Below are positions 1 through 11,221 of a stretch of 64,000 nucleotides of DNA, piece by piece. The notes beneath the pieces were generated by a model. That model was not told where the DNA came from. It ran no database searches and saw only the letters and a program-made list of their open reading frames with translations. Location of the stretch: contig JAODUP010001284.1 in NCBI GenBank assembly GCA_025642065.1, forward strand, positions 1 through 64,000, given 5' to 3'. Both the position numbers and the translations under genes were made by a program. This DNA comes from Paralvinella palmiformis (Eukaryota; Annelida; Polychaeta; Terebellida; Alvinellidae). Every line of letters starts with the position of its first letter. Position 1 is the first letter of the stretch.

Positions 1-43
1 GCTATCAACATCCATTGCTATCAAACTACAGACAGTATCGAAG

Positions 44-44
<1 letters not shown>

Positions 45-90
<46 letters not shown>

Positions 91-148
91 ATATATATGA
101 AACAGGTTAACCATTATCATTATAATTATATTATATCATCATTTCGGC

Positions 149-190
<42 letters not shown>

Positions 191-193
191 TAT
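45..193. repeat. (TA)n and (ATT)n microsatellites
   Basis: A TA dinucleotide run occupies about 45-98 and an ATT trinucleotide run about 150-193. Nothing coding is visible around them. Confidence 0.95.
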
Positions 194-704
194 TAATAAT
201 TATTTCCACATACCTAATGCTAGTAGGTTATAGTTCATTATAAGGGTCAGGTTGTCGCACACTTCACGTCGATTGGGTATCTTTCGCTTACGTACCAATA
301 ACGTTGCTATGGTGATGGCGACCAATTCTAGGACGCTTCCCTGTAGCGTTGCTATGACGACAACGAGTAGAATACCTTGCCACAATGGTGTCTTCTGCCA
401 GTCAATGTTTATGGCATTTAGTGCCACCGACAGCAAACCCAGAAATATCCATCCTACAATAGAATTAAGTCAGTAAATATTAACTTCCGGTTCTGGGAGT
501 GGCCAGTGACGTTTGTTGGAGTTTCTAGGTAAATTATCAACTAATATCTGATACATAACACTGTGCGTAGGGGGTGGGGGTTTGACGTAATAACAAATAC
601 TCCGACCGAGTCCTCCCCCCGTCTCGGTATATCGGTCCAAGCTTCCCTTATTATATATATTCCGTTCCTCATCCCTGGAATGTCGTGATAGTGATACAAT
701 TATA
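194..704. other. Non-repetitive stretch, no gene recognised
   Basis: Open frames on both strands are under 80 codons apart from one that runs into the neighbouring GAGT array. None shows a recognisable motif. One minus-strand frame (200-436) has a hydrophobic middle, but no splice or family evidence supports it. Confidence 0.5.
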
Positions 705-816
705 GAGTGAGTGAGTGAGTGAGTGAGTGAGTGAGTGAGTGAGTGAGTGAGTGAGTGAGTGAGTGAGTGAGTGAGTGAGTGAGTGAGTGAGTGAGTGAGT
801 GAGTGAGTGAGTGAGT
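705..816. repeat. (GAGT)n microsatellite
   Basis: About 28 uninterrupted copies of GAGT. Read on the minus strand it gives a long spurious SLTH repeat peptide. The same tetranucleotide recurs at 5210-5232 and 10880-10976, where it lies at the 3' side of a LINE. Confidence 0.97.
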
Positions 817-1662
817 AATAAGTGAGGTAGTGAGTTAAGGAATAAGTCAATTAGTCGATTAGTCAGTCAGTTAATCAATCCGTGAGTTAGTCAGTCAGTC
901 AATGAGTCAGGGAATCAGTCAGTGAATCAGTGGGTCATTACGTATTTGGTCTGTCCTCAGCATTTGTCTCACCAAGGATATAACATGAGACAAATGGATG
1001 AAACGTCCAATAGTCACGGGAAACAGTCGTACTACGGGGAGCAGGTGCCCTTCTACGACGTTGGACGATAATATGAGTCAGACCATGTGTTGACGGGCAG
1101 AGTGATCCCGGGGCCGGAACCAGGAAAACCTCCCCCACCCCCTCAGAGAGACCAAAATGGCGGCAGTTACTTAGACAATTTTAAATATCTATACGATATA
1201 CCGATTAGCTAGTTATAGAGAGGGAGCAATAATTATCAGAATATGATGATGTTCTCTGTCATCATCTATGGTGTCATCATCTATAGTGTCAACAAATAAG
1301 CTGTCATCATTTCCATCTTACATTTTTTTCCAAACTTTTTCATTTCCTGTTAATTATAATCAATGAATTTTTGTTAACAAACGATTAAAATGAAGATTCA
1401 AAACTTAGTCATCAGAAATTTAACCAAATTTCGTTTTGTGATTTACGACTGATATATTAAGCCTATTATTAAAACAAATATTCAGAAGCGATAATCGGTT
1501 TAATAATCAGTATAAATAATTTAATTAACAAACCGCCTACCTCCAAAAAATAGAACAACACGTCTACGACAAGACATCACAAATGTTGATACTAAGTTCT
1601 CTCGTCAGGCGAAATCCCGATAATTATGGAATGTTTATTTGGAAATTCGTGTCAGCGTGTAA
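817..1662. other. Intergenic, no gene seen
   Basis: A degraded GTCA/GTGA continuation of the preceding array runs to about 940. A short imperfect TCATCATCTATNGTG duplication lies near 1256-1295. No coding or RNA gene is supported. Confidence 0.5.
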
Positions 1663-1694
<32 letters not shown>

Positions 1695-1738
1695 AGTGTA
1701 TGTATGCGCATTCCTGGGTGTGTAAGTCTATATATAGT

Positions 1739-1778
<40 letters not shown>

Positions 1779-1806
1779 CGCATGTGTGTGTGTGTGTGTG
1801 TGTGTG
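1663..1806. repeat. Compound (CT)n-(AT)n-(GT)n microsatellite
   Basis: CT run 1663-1694, AT run about 1743-1773, then a GCGC step and a GT run about 1782-1806. Confidence 0.95.
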
Positions 1807-2882
1807 CACTATCGCGCGAATACGTGCATGTTACATATTTTTTGCGGCCGCAAACAGAGAATGTGTTGACGCCCTAATCCCCGTACGTCACGCGGTGCAG
1901 TTTTAAATATGTTGTGACCAATACCAGACAGACACAATAACCTGTGAGAAATATTTACTCACGTAATGCCTTTCTTTGAAATATCTCAAGGAACAGAACT
2001 ATTAATAGTTTGTGGCTAAAAAGACGATGTACCGATGGCACACCTTTGGATGATAAAGGTGAAATAACTATTTGTGTTAGACAACTCCCTTCCTTTTTCA
2101 AATAGTTCCTATTAAAAGCTTGTGTCGATGAATACTTTAGACGTCTGTGGCTAGGCCGGGGGGGGGGGCGGTATTCCTCTCTGATATGCTGGGGGGAGGG
2201 GGGTGATTGCCACACCTCATCTAAAATTTCAGCCCTTGGTCTGTTCAAAATTTCGCCAATTAATGATCCACGTTTTACCACATCACTGAATTATGTATGA
2301 TCCCAAATGGACTATGAACCACTGAATTAATCCCGCTAGAAATTAATGATATTTCGAATGTACCTTGTAATTAATTGTATACCTACACGCCGGTGGGCAT
2401 GCGCTAATTTCTGCATGTGCCAAATTACTGTACCATCGAGTGCGAAATGAATATTAATAACAATAACATATCCGGATCAAAAACAACGAGATATGTTTGT
2501 TATTTAAAGCAAACGGAACAGAAGTTCAGTGCTGCTCATCATGACGAGCGACTACCAACGCGTGTATATACGCACGAATGCACCAGACAGACGCGAGTCA
2601 TAATCATTCAACCGTGACTAGACAACAACGAAACAAACGTATATCCACTATCAATGACTATGAGGCTTGTTTACATCTAGGAGTGTCTTTATACTGACTT
2701 ATTGAATCATCTTCATATTGTGACATCCGTTTATTGACACGATTGACGTCACGAGAGAAGCCATTTCTTTCTTTTGTCAGTGTATTTGTCGTTTGACTAA
2801 AATCGGATTGCCGTCAGTCACCATTATTATATAATTGTTGGTAAAGGGCGGTCATAACATTGATGACGTGGCCGAGTGGCTC
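1807..2882. other. Intergenic, no gene seen
   Basis: Contains a short poly-G tract near 2157-2168 and only short unsupported open frames. Confidence 0.5.
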
Positions 2883-2936
2883 TGACTCTCTCTCTCTCTC
2901 TCTCTCTCTTATATATATATATATATATATATATAA
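2883..2936. repeat. Compound (CT)n-(AT)n microsatellite
   Basis: A CT run of about 26 bases is followed directly by an AT run of about 26 bases. The same CT-then-AT order is seen at 8431-8507. Confidence 0.95.
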
Positions 2937-2989
2937 GGAAAGGTGCCGAAAACCAAAAGTTGGAAATTGTCCAAAACTAGTTGTCAAGT

Positions 2990-3200
2990 GCGGTTCATAG
3001 GTGGCAGCATAAGGTTGGTACCTGGGTAACGGCATGCGACTGGTATATTGGTGGCGGTCTGAGGGTGGTACATGGGTGGTAGTACGCGGGTGGTATATGG
3101 GTGGCAGAAGGAGGGTGGTACATGGGTGGTGACGTGAGGGTGGGGTATGGGTTGTACATGGGTGGCAGCATGAATGTGGTATCTGAGTGGCGCGATTAGA

Positions 3201-3240
<40 letters not shown>

Positions 3241-3515
3241 CGGCCTGAGAGTGGTATATGGGTGATGACATGATGGTGGTACAAGGCTTGCGGCATAAGG
3301 GTGGTACGTTGGTGGTAGCACGAAGAAGGTATATGGATGAGAGGGTGAGGGTGGTAGATGTCTGGTGGCATGATGGTGGTATATGGGTGAAGAACGAAGG
3401 TGGTGATTGGGTGGCAGCATGTGGGTGGTATATAGGTGGCATCATAAGCGTGGTACGTGAATGGCAACATGGCAATGCTACATGGGTGGCACCATTGGGG
3501 TGGTACACGGATATC
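2990..3515. repeat. Diverged GGGTGGTA-type minisatellite
   Basis: About 20 imperfect units of roughly 25-30 bp built on GGGTGGTAYATGGGTGG, interrupted by a TA run at 3205-3238. The G-rich strand is the plus strand. Units differ at many positions, so the array is old compared with the 48-bp array at 4079. Overlapping minus-strand frames rich in His, Thr and Pro are artefacts of the repeat. Confidence 0.85.
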
Positions 3516-4078
3516 AGAATGATGAACCGGTTATTCAACGGAGTTGTCACTGATTGGTGCGAAACGATTAATTCGATTGAGAAATCGTTCTTTTTAAAGG
3601 AATAGTACACCCTTAGATTATAGGATTTAAATGTGTAATGTTTATAAATGTAACCCGAAATACGACAATAATATTCACGAACTTTACCTGAAATCGTAGA
3701 TATAAGGAAATAATCCAAATTATTGAAGGGTCGCCATTACAGCTTCCTCAAATGCCAGTGTGCATGCTGGGATGAAGATAATTATCATGACATCACAGAT
3801 GTTCTGACTTAACCATCGTTCTGACCTTACCTGATCCCCCCCCCACCCCCCGTTCTCAACCTACTAGCTAATACTAACAGACTACAAAACTATCTTCTTT
3901 AGAAATTTCGGTATATAGTTTTTTTAGCTATTTCAGTAAGATACGAGGCTCTTCGGACCAACTTTATTAATAAATAAAGTTTATTTCCGAAATTACAAAT
4001 TTAGCTGATCCCTGTTTAAATTTGTTGTAATTGCGTCATGCAAACATCTATTTAAAGAACATCCGGTCTGTGCCTCGC
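3516..4078. other. Intergenic, no gene seen
   Basis: Includes a poly-C stretch near 3836-3850. No gene or RNA is supported. Confidence 0.5.
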
Positions 4079-4462
4079 TTCTAAATGGAGGCGCCCACAT
4101 ACGTGTTATAGTCGATTGATGAGTACTTCTAAATGGAGGCGCCCACATACGTGTTATAGTCGATTGATGAGTACTTCTAAATGGAGGCGCCCACATACGT
4201 GTTATAGTCGATTGATGAGTACTTCTAAATGGAGGCGCCCACATACGTGTTATAGTCGATTGATGAGTACTTCTAAATGGAGGCGCCCACATACGTGTTA
4301 TAGTCGATTGATGAGTACTTCTAAATGGAGGCGCCCACATACGTGTTATAGTCGATTGATGAGTACTTCTAAATGGAGGCGCCCACATACGTGTTATAGT
4401 CGATTGATGAGTACTTCTAAATGGAGGCGCCCACATACGTGTTATAGTCGATTGATGAGTAC
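4079..4462. repeat. 48-bp minisatellite, eight identical copies
   Basis: Exactly eight head-to-tail copies of a 48-bp unit that starts TTCTAAATGGAGGCGCCC and ends ATTGATGAGTAC. I found no differences between copies. Because 48 is divisible by three and the unit has no stop in some frames, the array gives open frames on both strands with a 16-residue period (minus strand 3993-4535, plus strand 4116-4472). No splice site or domain supports translation. Perfect identity implies recent expansion, or an assembly effect. Confidence 0.95.
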
Positions 4463-5204
4463 TTTGAACTGAATTATTTAATATCTTGTTGACTGTGTTC
4501 ATATTTTCGACATCAGTTATATTTTCTATCAACAATCTATTTGTAATAGTCCTGAAAATTTGATATCAAAGCGAACTGTTCGTTTAAACCGGAAGCCAAA
4601 TAAGCCAAATTAAAAGTAATCAAATCAAATCAAACGTAAAAGTAAATTAAGAGATAGTATTATCACGATTTAAATAAATCAGAAAACGTGTGTTTTAGCG
4701 ATAACTTTGTCCCCCACAAAAAACACATCTTTAAATGTTGATCCTAATATTTAAAAAATCATGTGCATTTGTATCAAGATCTAACGTAGTTCAATATTAC
4801 AGTGAGACACCTAAATTACTGCGCATTTTATGATGCCGGGGTGTATAATTTTTATGGCACGTCCTGACTGAACTAATACTATTTCTCAGTCAATTACCGC
4901 CATGTCTGGCTGCTCTTGCAGGAAGGTGAAACATTTCTAAAGAAGTCACGTATATCGGAATGAATCTTTCGTTATTATGGTAATTATACATGACTAACCA
5001 GTAATCGGACGATCCACTTAGTAGGTCGGTTTCTCACAAAGGTCGACGACTTTACCTGGTGCGTTCGGTGGAAATACCGACTTACTAATGTACGGTTTTA
5101 CGATAAATGTTTTCCGAAGTTCCCCATTGTCCTCAACACAATATTTAGCCGCGCTGATTATATCAGCGTGCGAAAGGTATACCAATGATTGTGTGTGTGC
5201 GCGC
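4463..5204. other. Intergenic, no gene seen
   Basis: AT-rich single-copy-looking sequence with no recognised coding segment. Confidence 0.5.
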
Positions 5205-5658
5205 GCGCGAGTGAGTGAGTGAGTGAGTGAGTATGACACCAGTAAATTAAATATTGATCTTTGATTTAATATCAATTAGTCTACATTAATTGTCATTAAA
5301 TTCAGTATAATAGCATCCATCTACCTTCTAAAAATTGTTTCATATAATTTACTGATCAGCTCTCACTCGATCATCATTTGATTTACAAAATCTTAAACAC
5401 TGCTTAAATCTGGCCCGAGTACGTTTCATTAAATCACATAAAGGGCTGAACATTGGCTTAGAATTACACTGCCATAAAAGGAAGGCATATCTGGTTTCTG
5501 AGTGAGTCTCTTTAACATATTAAAGTTAAAATAATTGACTGGAGACATATTTCAATCTCTCTTTGCAGAATCTATCAAAAAATAAACAAACTTGGCACCG
5601 TATAGTATCTATATAATACCTGCATTTATTAGTGATTTATTAGTGATTTATTAAAGCC

Positions 5659-6300
5659 TTAAAGGAAAAGCCCACCTTCATTTCAAATTTTCAGGACTAA
5701 TAAAGTTATGTTCATAAATATCGTGAATGAAGTCAAAATGTGAAAACGATCACCCACACATTGAATAAACCAGTTCAAAGCGCTGATTAATCGGCTTTTA
5801 ATGGCCTGTGATTGCCGCCATTTTGAAGCTAGACAGAGACCGGAAGCTCGTGAATGCTGACGTCATTTGAACCAAGCAGTTTGACCGGAAGTCTCTATAA
5901 TCCATTTAAAAGCAAGTAAATAGGTGATTGCCAAGAATAATTCGCTAAATTAACATCATGACTGACATTGAGCCATATCAGTTTGATCCAGAAGAACCAT
6001 TACAAGATGAAGATGATTCCGATTGTTTTGAAGAAAGTGGAATCATCGAAGAAAGGACAAAGAGAACAATGACTTGTGTCTATGTGAACTCTATGACGTC
6101 AGAGCATTTGAATTTTCTATTTCCCACCTTCGAATCTGGCATCCAGTGCAGCCGTAATGGCGGCCCTCCACTAATTTGGATTATTTCCCTATATCTATGA
6201 TATAGGATATACTTCGTGATTATAATTGTGGAATTTTTATTTACTGTTATAACCATTACATATTTAAGCAATATTATCTAAGGGTGAACTGTCCCTTTAA
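5659..6300. mobile_element. Short inverted-repeat DNA element, copy 1
   Basis: Left end TTAAAGGAAAAGCCCACC and right end (reverse complement) TTAAAGGGACAGTTCACC form an imperfect 18-bp terminal inverted repeat around 642 bp. TTAA lies at both extremes, which could be target duplication or part of the repeat. Inside is an 80-codon frame with an acidic N-terminus (separate entry). It looks like a non-autonomous or decayed cut-and-paste element. The superfamily is uncertain, since the ends do not match the usual piggyBac pattern. Confidence 0.65.
5958..6200 (+). pseudogene. 80-aa acidic frame inside the TIR element
   Basis: The frame starts MTDIEPYQFDPEEP, continues with an acidic stretch (QDEDDSDCFEES, about residues 16-27), and then loses any domain-like character. 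The PYxFxPE start followed by acidic residues resembles, from memory, the N-terminus of proteins in invertebrate repeats annotated as P2X7-C-terminus-like. I hold that resemblance only loosely. It is probably the first exon of a lost transposon protein. The same protein is encoded without change at 13463-13705, but the two lie in duplicated DNA, so identity does not show selection. Confidence 0.4.
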
Positions 6301-6395
6301 AAGTTATAAATCCCCAAAGAGCAAGCGGATTGTTTACACATCAGATATATGTACTACAGAGGGCTCACCAAATATGAGTATATATATAAAGATAT

Positions 6396-6466
6396 CAGTT
6401 TGATTCGAACCCATAAGCTGGAGGTTTGAAGCGTAATACTCTATCACCTACGTAATCGGGGTAACT
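6396..6466 (-). mobile_element. tRNA-like SINE fragment (family 2)
   Basis: On the minus strand a degenerate A box (TAGGTGATAGAGTA) is followed about 30 bases on by GGGTTCGAATC, a good pol III B box. Duplicated at about 13901-13971. It is too degenerate to fold as a tRNA. Confidence 0.5.
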
Positions 6467-6550
6467 CTATATTTTATGTGTGCCCTGCTACTGTAGACCT
6501 GAACGTCCTGACATCCAAAACCTAACCATCAATTCTCCGCCTGAATTTCC

Positions 6551-6840
6551 TAAAGTTTTCACCAGTAATATCAGTTAACAAATATCGCACTAAACATGAT
6601 AATATATGTGTGCATGAGAGTGTGTGCGAGTGTATGTGCGTGTGTGCATATTTGTGTGTGCGTGTGATCTTTCTCTGTTCCCTGTTCGAGGATCTTGGGC
6701 AAAAATTGTTGGACTTACTTAATCCGGAACAGAAGTACAGCCGTAAATGACGACTTTTATTAATATTAGGTTTTATGGGTTGATGTTGATGACTGTTTAT
6801 GACAAATCGATTTCATGGGTGATGTTCGTGATGACGTCAC
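6551..6840. other. Intergenic with GT-rich tract
   Basis: An interrupted GT repeat lies at about 6605-6667. No gene seen. Confidence 0.5.
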
Positions 6841-6875
<35 letters not shown>

Positions 6876-7265
6876 GTGACGCTGACACCGGCAGACTGGT
6901 TGGTGATGATGATTAATGTTGACTTTCGCTGTACAAGATTGTGGTGGTGTCGTTGGTGATTGGTGATTGGCTGTTGGTGTGATTCATGATGCAACTGGTG
7001 ATGCAATTGGTGATGTGAGAGATGATGCAACTGGTAATTTGACTGATGACGTGGCTTGTGTGATATGACTGGTGATGTGATTGGTGATGTGACTGATGAT
7101 TATACTAGTGATGTGATTGGTGATGTGATTGGTGATTGGTGATGTGGCTTGTGATATCACTGGTGACTTGTTTGGTGATGTGACTGACGATGTGGCTTAT
7201 GATATGGCTGGTGATGACGTGGCTGGTGATGGCGGGTGGTGACGTGGCCCGAGTGACAATACGGC
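6841..7265. repeat. GAT microsatellite and GGTGATGTGA-type minisatellite
   Basis: A pure GAT run (6841-6873) leads into a loose array of GGTGATGTGACT-like units. The motif resembles the larger 12-bp array at 8934-10302. Confidence 0.85.
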
Positions 7266-7485
7266 CCAAATAACTCGACCCATGGTGCGACGGTTCGTCC
7301 ACAGATCCTACGCCAAATGTGTCCACGTCTACTAGACTAGAGAATCACAAGTATATGTACATTAAAATAATAATAATAATACCGCCATAAACCGGTTATG
7401 TTGGATATTTAATGTATGCTAACAAATGGTAGGTTAGTAAATACGTAATTGGAGACAAGATGTCACAGTATCAAACTCTGCTCTA

Positions 7486-7532
<47 letters not shown>

Positions 7533-8104
7533 CCATAATGCTAAACATGTAATTACACACAATGTAAAAAATCAGTACATCTCAGAGTATTTTCTAAGAA
7601 GTAGGGCGGTTGATAAATGTTTCCCTTATCACTTGAGGAGTTTTGAGGCAGTCGGTTTACGGTTAGCATGTTTTTTGTCTAAAAGGTGATACATGAGTCG
7701 TTAATAATGTCTGGTTTTCTTATCTACCATCAGATGAGACAGTAGAGGCATCAGTTGGGTGTCTACGTGTAAGACAGAGGTTAGACGTATATAATATAGG
7801 GTGGCGGCTGAAACTCGTGTACGATACGCCGCCGCCCAAACTCCGTTTTATTGTTCATTTCTAAACAGGGGTATATTGGACCAAGGTTTAACATTTCAGT
7901 GTCGAGACTCGTCAACTAGATCCGTTTATTATATATGCCTCCAAATAGTACGACGACTAGATGTTGTTGACGGGGTTCTCTAATAATGTGTAGTATACAA
8001 TCAGATTGTCTTTCATTGATAAGAGGAAACAAACAAATAACATCCTCACCTATGTCAGTACATACACGTCGCACGACCAGATAGACTCTCTCAATCTCTC
8101 CTAC
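7266..8104. other. Intergenic with (TA)n at 7488-7527
   Basis: Contains one TA run. No gene or RNA is supported. Confidence 0.5.
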
Positions 8105-8452
8105 CATGCCTTCCTCCCTACCTTTTTCCCTTCCTACACGCCTCCTTCTCCCCCTTCCCTACTTCCTCCCTCTCCATCCTTCCCCCTCCCCTCTCACCCT
8201 CCTTCCCTCTCTTTCACTCCCCCCCCAACCTTGCCTCTCCGTTTCTCACCCTCTCTCTCCTCCTCTCTCTTTATCTTTAACCCCCCCCCTCTCTTTCTCC
8301 CTTCTCTGTCTTTCCCTATATCCCCCACCCCCTCTCTGTCTGTCTATGTGTATGCGTGTTCGTAAGTAGGTTTTATGGGTATAGTTATCTGTGGTGAACC
8401 AGGATTTATGATTTTTTTGCCAGTTCTCTAGTCTCTCTCTCTCTCTCTCTCT

Positions 8453-8510
<58 letters not shown>

Positions 8511-8556
8511 CCTATCTAATCTATCTATCTCTCATTCTCTCTCACACACACACACA

Positions 8557-8590
<34 letters not shown>
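8105..8590. repeat. Polypyrimidine tract and CT/AT/CA microsatellites
   Basis: About 250 bases are almost pure C and T on the plus strand (8105-8345). Then come a CT run (8431-8455), an AT run (8456-8507) and CA/CT runs to 8588. The plus-strand Pro/Ser/Leu frames over the tract are compositional. Confidence 0.9.
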
Positions 8591-8593
<3 letters not shown>

Positions 8594-8933
8594 CCCCCAT
8601 TAACATCCCATTTGGTAAATCCATGTCCGTTATGTTAAAAACACACTTCGCCATTTAATCTGACTGAGTGCCGGTCTTCATCTGAGGTCCGATCACAGCA
8701 ACCTAGAGTTGTCATTAAGGTGGGGAAGTGCCTGAGTTATCTTAGGATCGGGATTGAGTTGTCTGCGCCGAGATGTCACTCGGCCAAGTTGTCCAATCAT
8801 TGCGATGGGATCGGTGATGCCGTTGGTGATCACGCACGTGATAGAGCCGTGTGATCATCCGGATAGACCAAATAGAATGGACCGAGAGAGAGCTGGTTGT
8901 CGATAAAAATTCCGACCGAACGCGTCATCGACA
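8591..8933. other. Intergenic, no gene seen
   Basis: Unique-looking lead-in to the 12-bp array. The motif TGGTGATC already appears at about 8812-8830. Confidence 0.5.
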
Positions 8934-10302
8934 ATGTTGTTGGTGATGTTGTTGGTGATGCTGTTAATGATCTTGTTGGTGATGTTATTGGTGATGTTGT
9001 TGGTGATGTTGTTGGTGATGTTGTTGGTGATGTTGTTGGTGATGTTATTGGTGATGTTATTGGTGATGTTGTTGGTGATGTTGTTGCTGATGTTGCTAGT
9101 GATGTTATTGGTGATGTTGTTGGTGATGTTGTTGATCATGTTGTTAATGATGTTGTTGGTGATGTTATTGGTGATGTTATTGGTGATGTTGTTGGTGATG
9201 TTGTTAATGATCTTGTTGGTGATGTTATTGGTGATGTTATTGGTGATGTTGTTGGTGATTTTATTGGTGATGTTATTGGTGATGTTGTTGGTGATGTTGT
9301 TGGTGATGTTGTTGGTGATGTTGTTGGTGATGTTGTTAATGATATTGTTGGTGATGTTATTGGTGTTGTTATTGGTGATGTTGTTGATGATGTTGCTGGT
9401 GATGTTATTGGTGATGTTATTGGTGATGTTTTAGATCATGTTGTTAATGATGTTGTTGGTGATGTTATTGGTGATGTTATTGGTGATGTTATTGGTGATG
9501 TTATTGGTGATGTTGTTGGTGCTGTTGCTAGTGATGTTGTTGGTGATGTTATTGGTGATGTTATTGTTGATGTTGTAGGTGATGTTGCTGGTGATGTTGT
9601 TGGTGATGTTGTTGGTGATGTTGTTGGTGATGTTGTTAATGATCTTGTTGGTGATGTTATTGGTGATGTTGTTGATCATGTTGTTGGTGATGTTGTTGGT
9701 GATGTTGCTGGTGAAGTTGTTGATCATGTTGTTGATCATGTTTTTGGTGATTTTGTTGGTGATGTTGTTGGTGATGTTGTTGGTGATGTTGTTGGTGATG
9801 TTGTTGGTGATGTTGCTGGTGATGTTGCTGATCATGTTGTTGATGATGTTGTTGGTGATGTTATTGGTGGTGTTATTGGTGATGTTGTTAGTGGTGTTGT
9901 TAATGATGTTATTGGTGGTGTTGTTGGTGGTGTTGTTAATGATGTTGTTTGTGATGTTGTTGGTGATGTTGTTGGTGATTTTGTTTGTGATGTTGTTGTT
10001 GATGTTATTGGTGATGTTGCTGGTGGTGTTGTTGATCATGTTGTTGATGATATTGTTGGTGATGTTGTTAGTGGTGTTGTTAGTGGTGTTATTGGTGATG
10101 TTATTGGTGATGCTGTTAGTGGTGTTGTTAATGATGTTATTGGTGATGTTGTTGGTGGTGTTGTTAATGATGTTGTTTATGATGTTGTTGGTGATGCTGT
10201 TGGTGATGTTATTGGTGATGTTGTTGATAATATTGTTGGTGGTGTTGTTAATGATGTTGTTGGTAATGTTATTGGTGATGCTGTTGGTGATGTTATTGGT
10301 GA
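8934..10302. repeat. 1.37-kb minisatellite with 12-bp unit
   Basis: About 114 units of GTTGTTGGTGAT and variants (GTTATTGGTGAT, GTTAATGATCTT, GTTGATCATGTT, GTTAGTGGT). Indels are absent or multiples of three, so one plus-strand frame (8897-10318, 473 codons, VVGD/VIGD repeats) stays open throughout, as do a plus-strand MLLV frame and minus-strand NNIT frames. No signal peptide, splice site or non-repeat domain is present. Several frames being open at once argues that openness reflects a stop-free unit. The plus strand is almost C-free, a strong strand asymmetry. Confidence 0.93.
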
Positions 10303-10475
10303 AGAGGATGGAGACTGAGATGGAATTGTTCCTCATGATGAGGTACGTGATGGTCGTGATGGTTGTGATGATACAGATCCTGGTTCCACAGCTAGTTCTT
10401 GGACGAGGCGAAAGAGCAACGGTCAAGGAGGGAATATAACATCACTGAACGGAGTTAGGTAGATTCTGCAAAACG

Positions 10476-10512
10476 TAGATGACAGTATTATTATTATTAT
10501 TATTATTATTAA

Positions 10513-10549
<37 letters not shown>
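10476..10549. repeat. (ATT)n microsatellite
   Basis: A TTA/ATT run with one AAT interruption. Confidence 0.95.
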
Positions 10550-10879
10550 GGCTATTTCAGCGTTCCGGATATTGAAACAAATCATTCTGGATCGTCGGTT
10601 TAGTTACATAAACTGGTATATAGAGTCTGGTATTTATATCTGAATAAACGGGAATATTTTTCTGTACTCGAAAAAGCCAGACTCATGCACGCACGAACGC
10701 ACAAACGCACGCACAAACGCACGCACTCATCCGTACACACAACCACACACACATATTTCTCTAGCACGACATCCGTCAATTATGAAGAAAAAAAACTATA
10801 AAATTTATCAAACCTAGTGACTGTAAATAATTGATAGAGTTACTAATATTATCTCACGGCACCATTAATAATAACAACA

Positions 10880-10976
10880 GTGAGTGAGTGAGTGAGTGAG
10901 TGAGTGAGTGAGTGAGTGAGTGAGTGAGTGAGTGAGTGAGTGAGTGAGTGGTGAGTGAGTGAGTGAGTGAGTGAGT
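10880..10976. repeat. (GTGA)n at the 3' end of a LINE
   Basis: About 24 copies, with one missing base near 10950. On the LINE (minus) strand this is a TCAC tail directly after the 3' region ending TTTACTGGTATCAGA. The same arrangement occurs in copy A near 5210-5240. Confidence 0.9.
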
Positions 10977-11177
10977 CTGATACCAGTAAATTGAATATTG
11001 ATCTAATATCTATTATTCTACATTAATTGTCATTAAATTCATTAAAATAGCATCTTTATTTCGGAAATATACATTCCATACACATTATACAATGTAGAAA
11101 TTGTGATTAAAAACGGCTGTGACACACCAAACATACATACACGCACGCACTCACTTATACACACACACACAACACAC

Positions 11178-11221
<44 letters not shown>

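Larger units (their letters stand above)
5205..6550. repeat. Duplicated segment, copy A (internally deleted)
   Basis: Positions 5355-6485 match 12860-13990 almost base for base at a constant offset of 7505. The flank 5210-5320, a GAGT run followed by CCAGTAAATT and CATTAATTGTCATTAAATTC, matches 10955-11055. The roughly 1.8 kb between these two blocks in copy B, mostly LINE coding sequence, is missing here. Beyond 6485 similarity continues with indels to about 6550. Copy A is therefore a duplicated segment with an internal deletion. Confidence 0.9.

Noticed and set aside
705..816. Telomere-like repeat
   Set aside because: GAGT/ACTC is not the TTAGGG-type animal telomere unit. It is a microsatellite.
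2984..3718. 244-aa and 218-aa minus-strand His/Thr/Pro-rich frames
   Set aside because: They cover a diverged minisatellite plus TA and CT runs, and contain no domain.
4079..4462. CRISPR array
   Set aside because: Units are directly adjacent with no spacers, and the DNA is animal.
3993..4535. 180-aa protein with 16-residue repeats
   Set aside because: Explained by eight copies of a 48-bp minisatellite. The opposite strand is open as well.
8105..8369. Proline/serine/leucine-rich proteins of 87-119 aa
   Set aside because: Purely the result of a C/T-only tract.
8897..10318. 473-aa VVGD-repeat protein
   Set aside because: The frame is open because the 12-bp unit has no stop in it. Other frames are open too, and there is no splice signal or unique domain.
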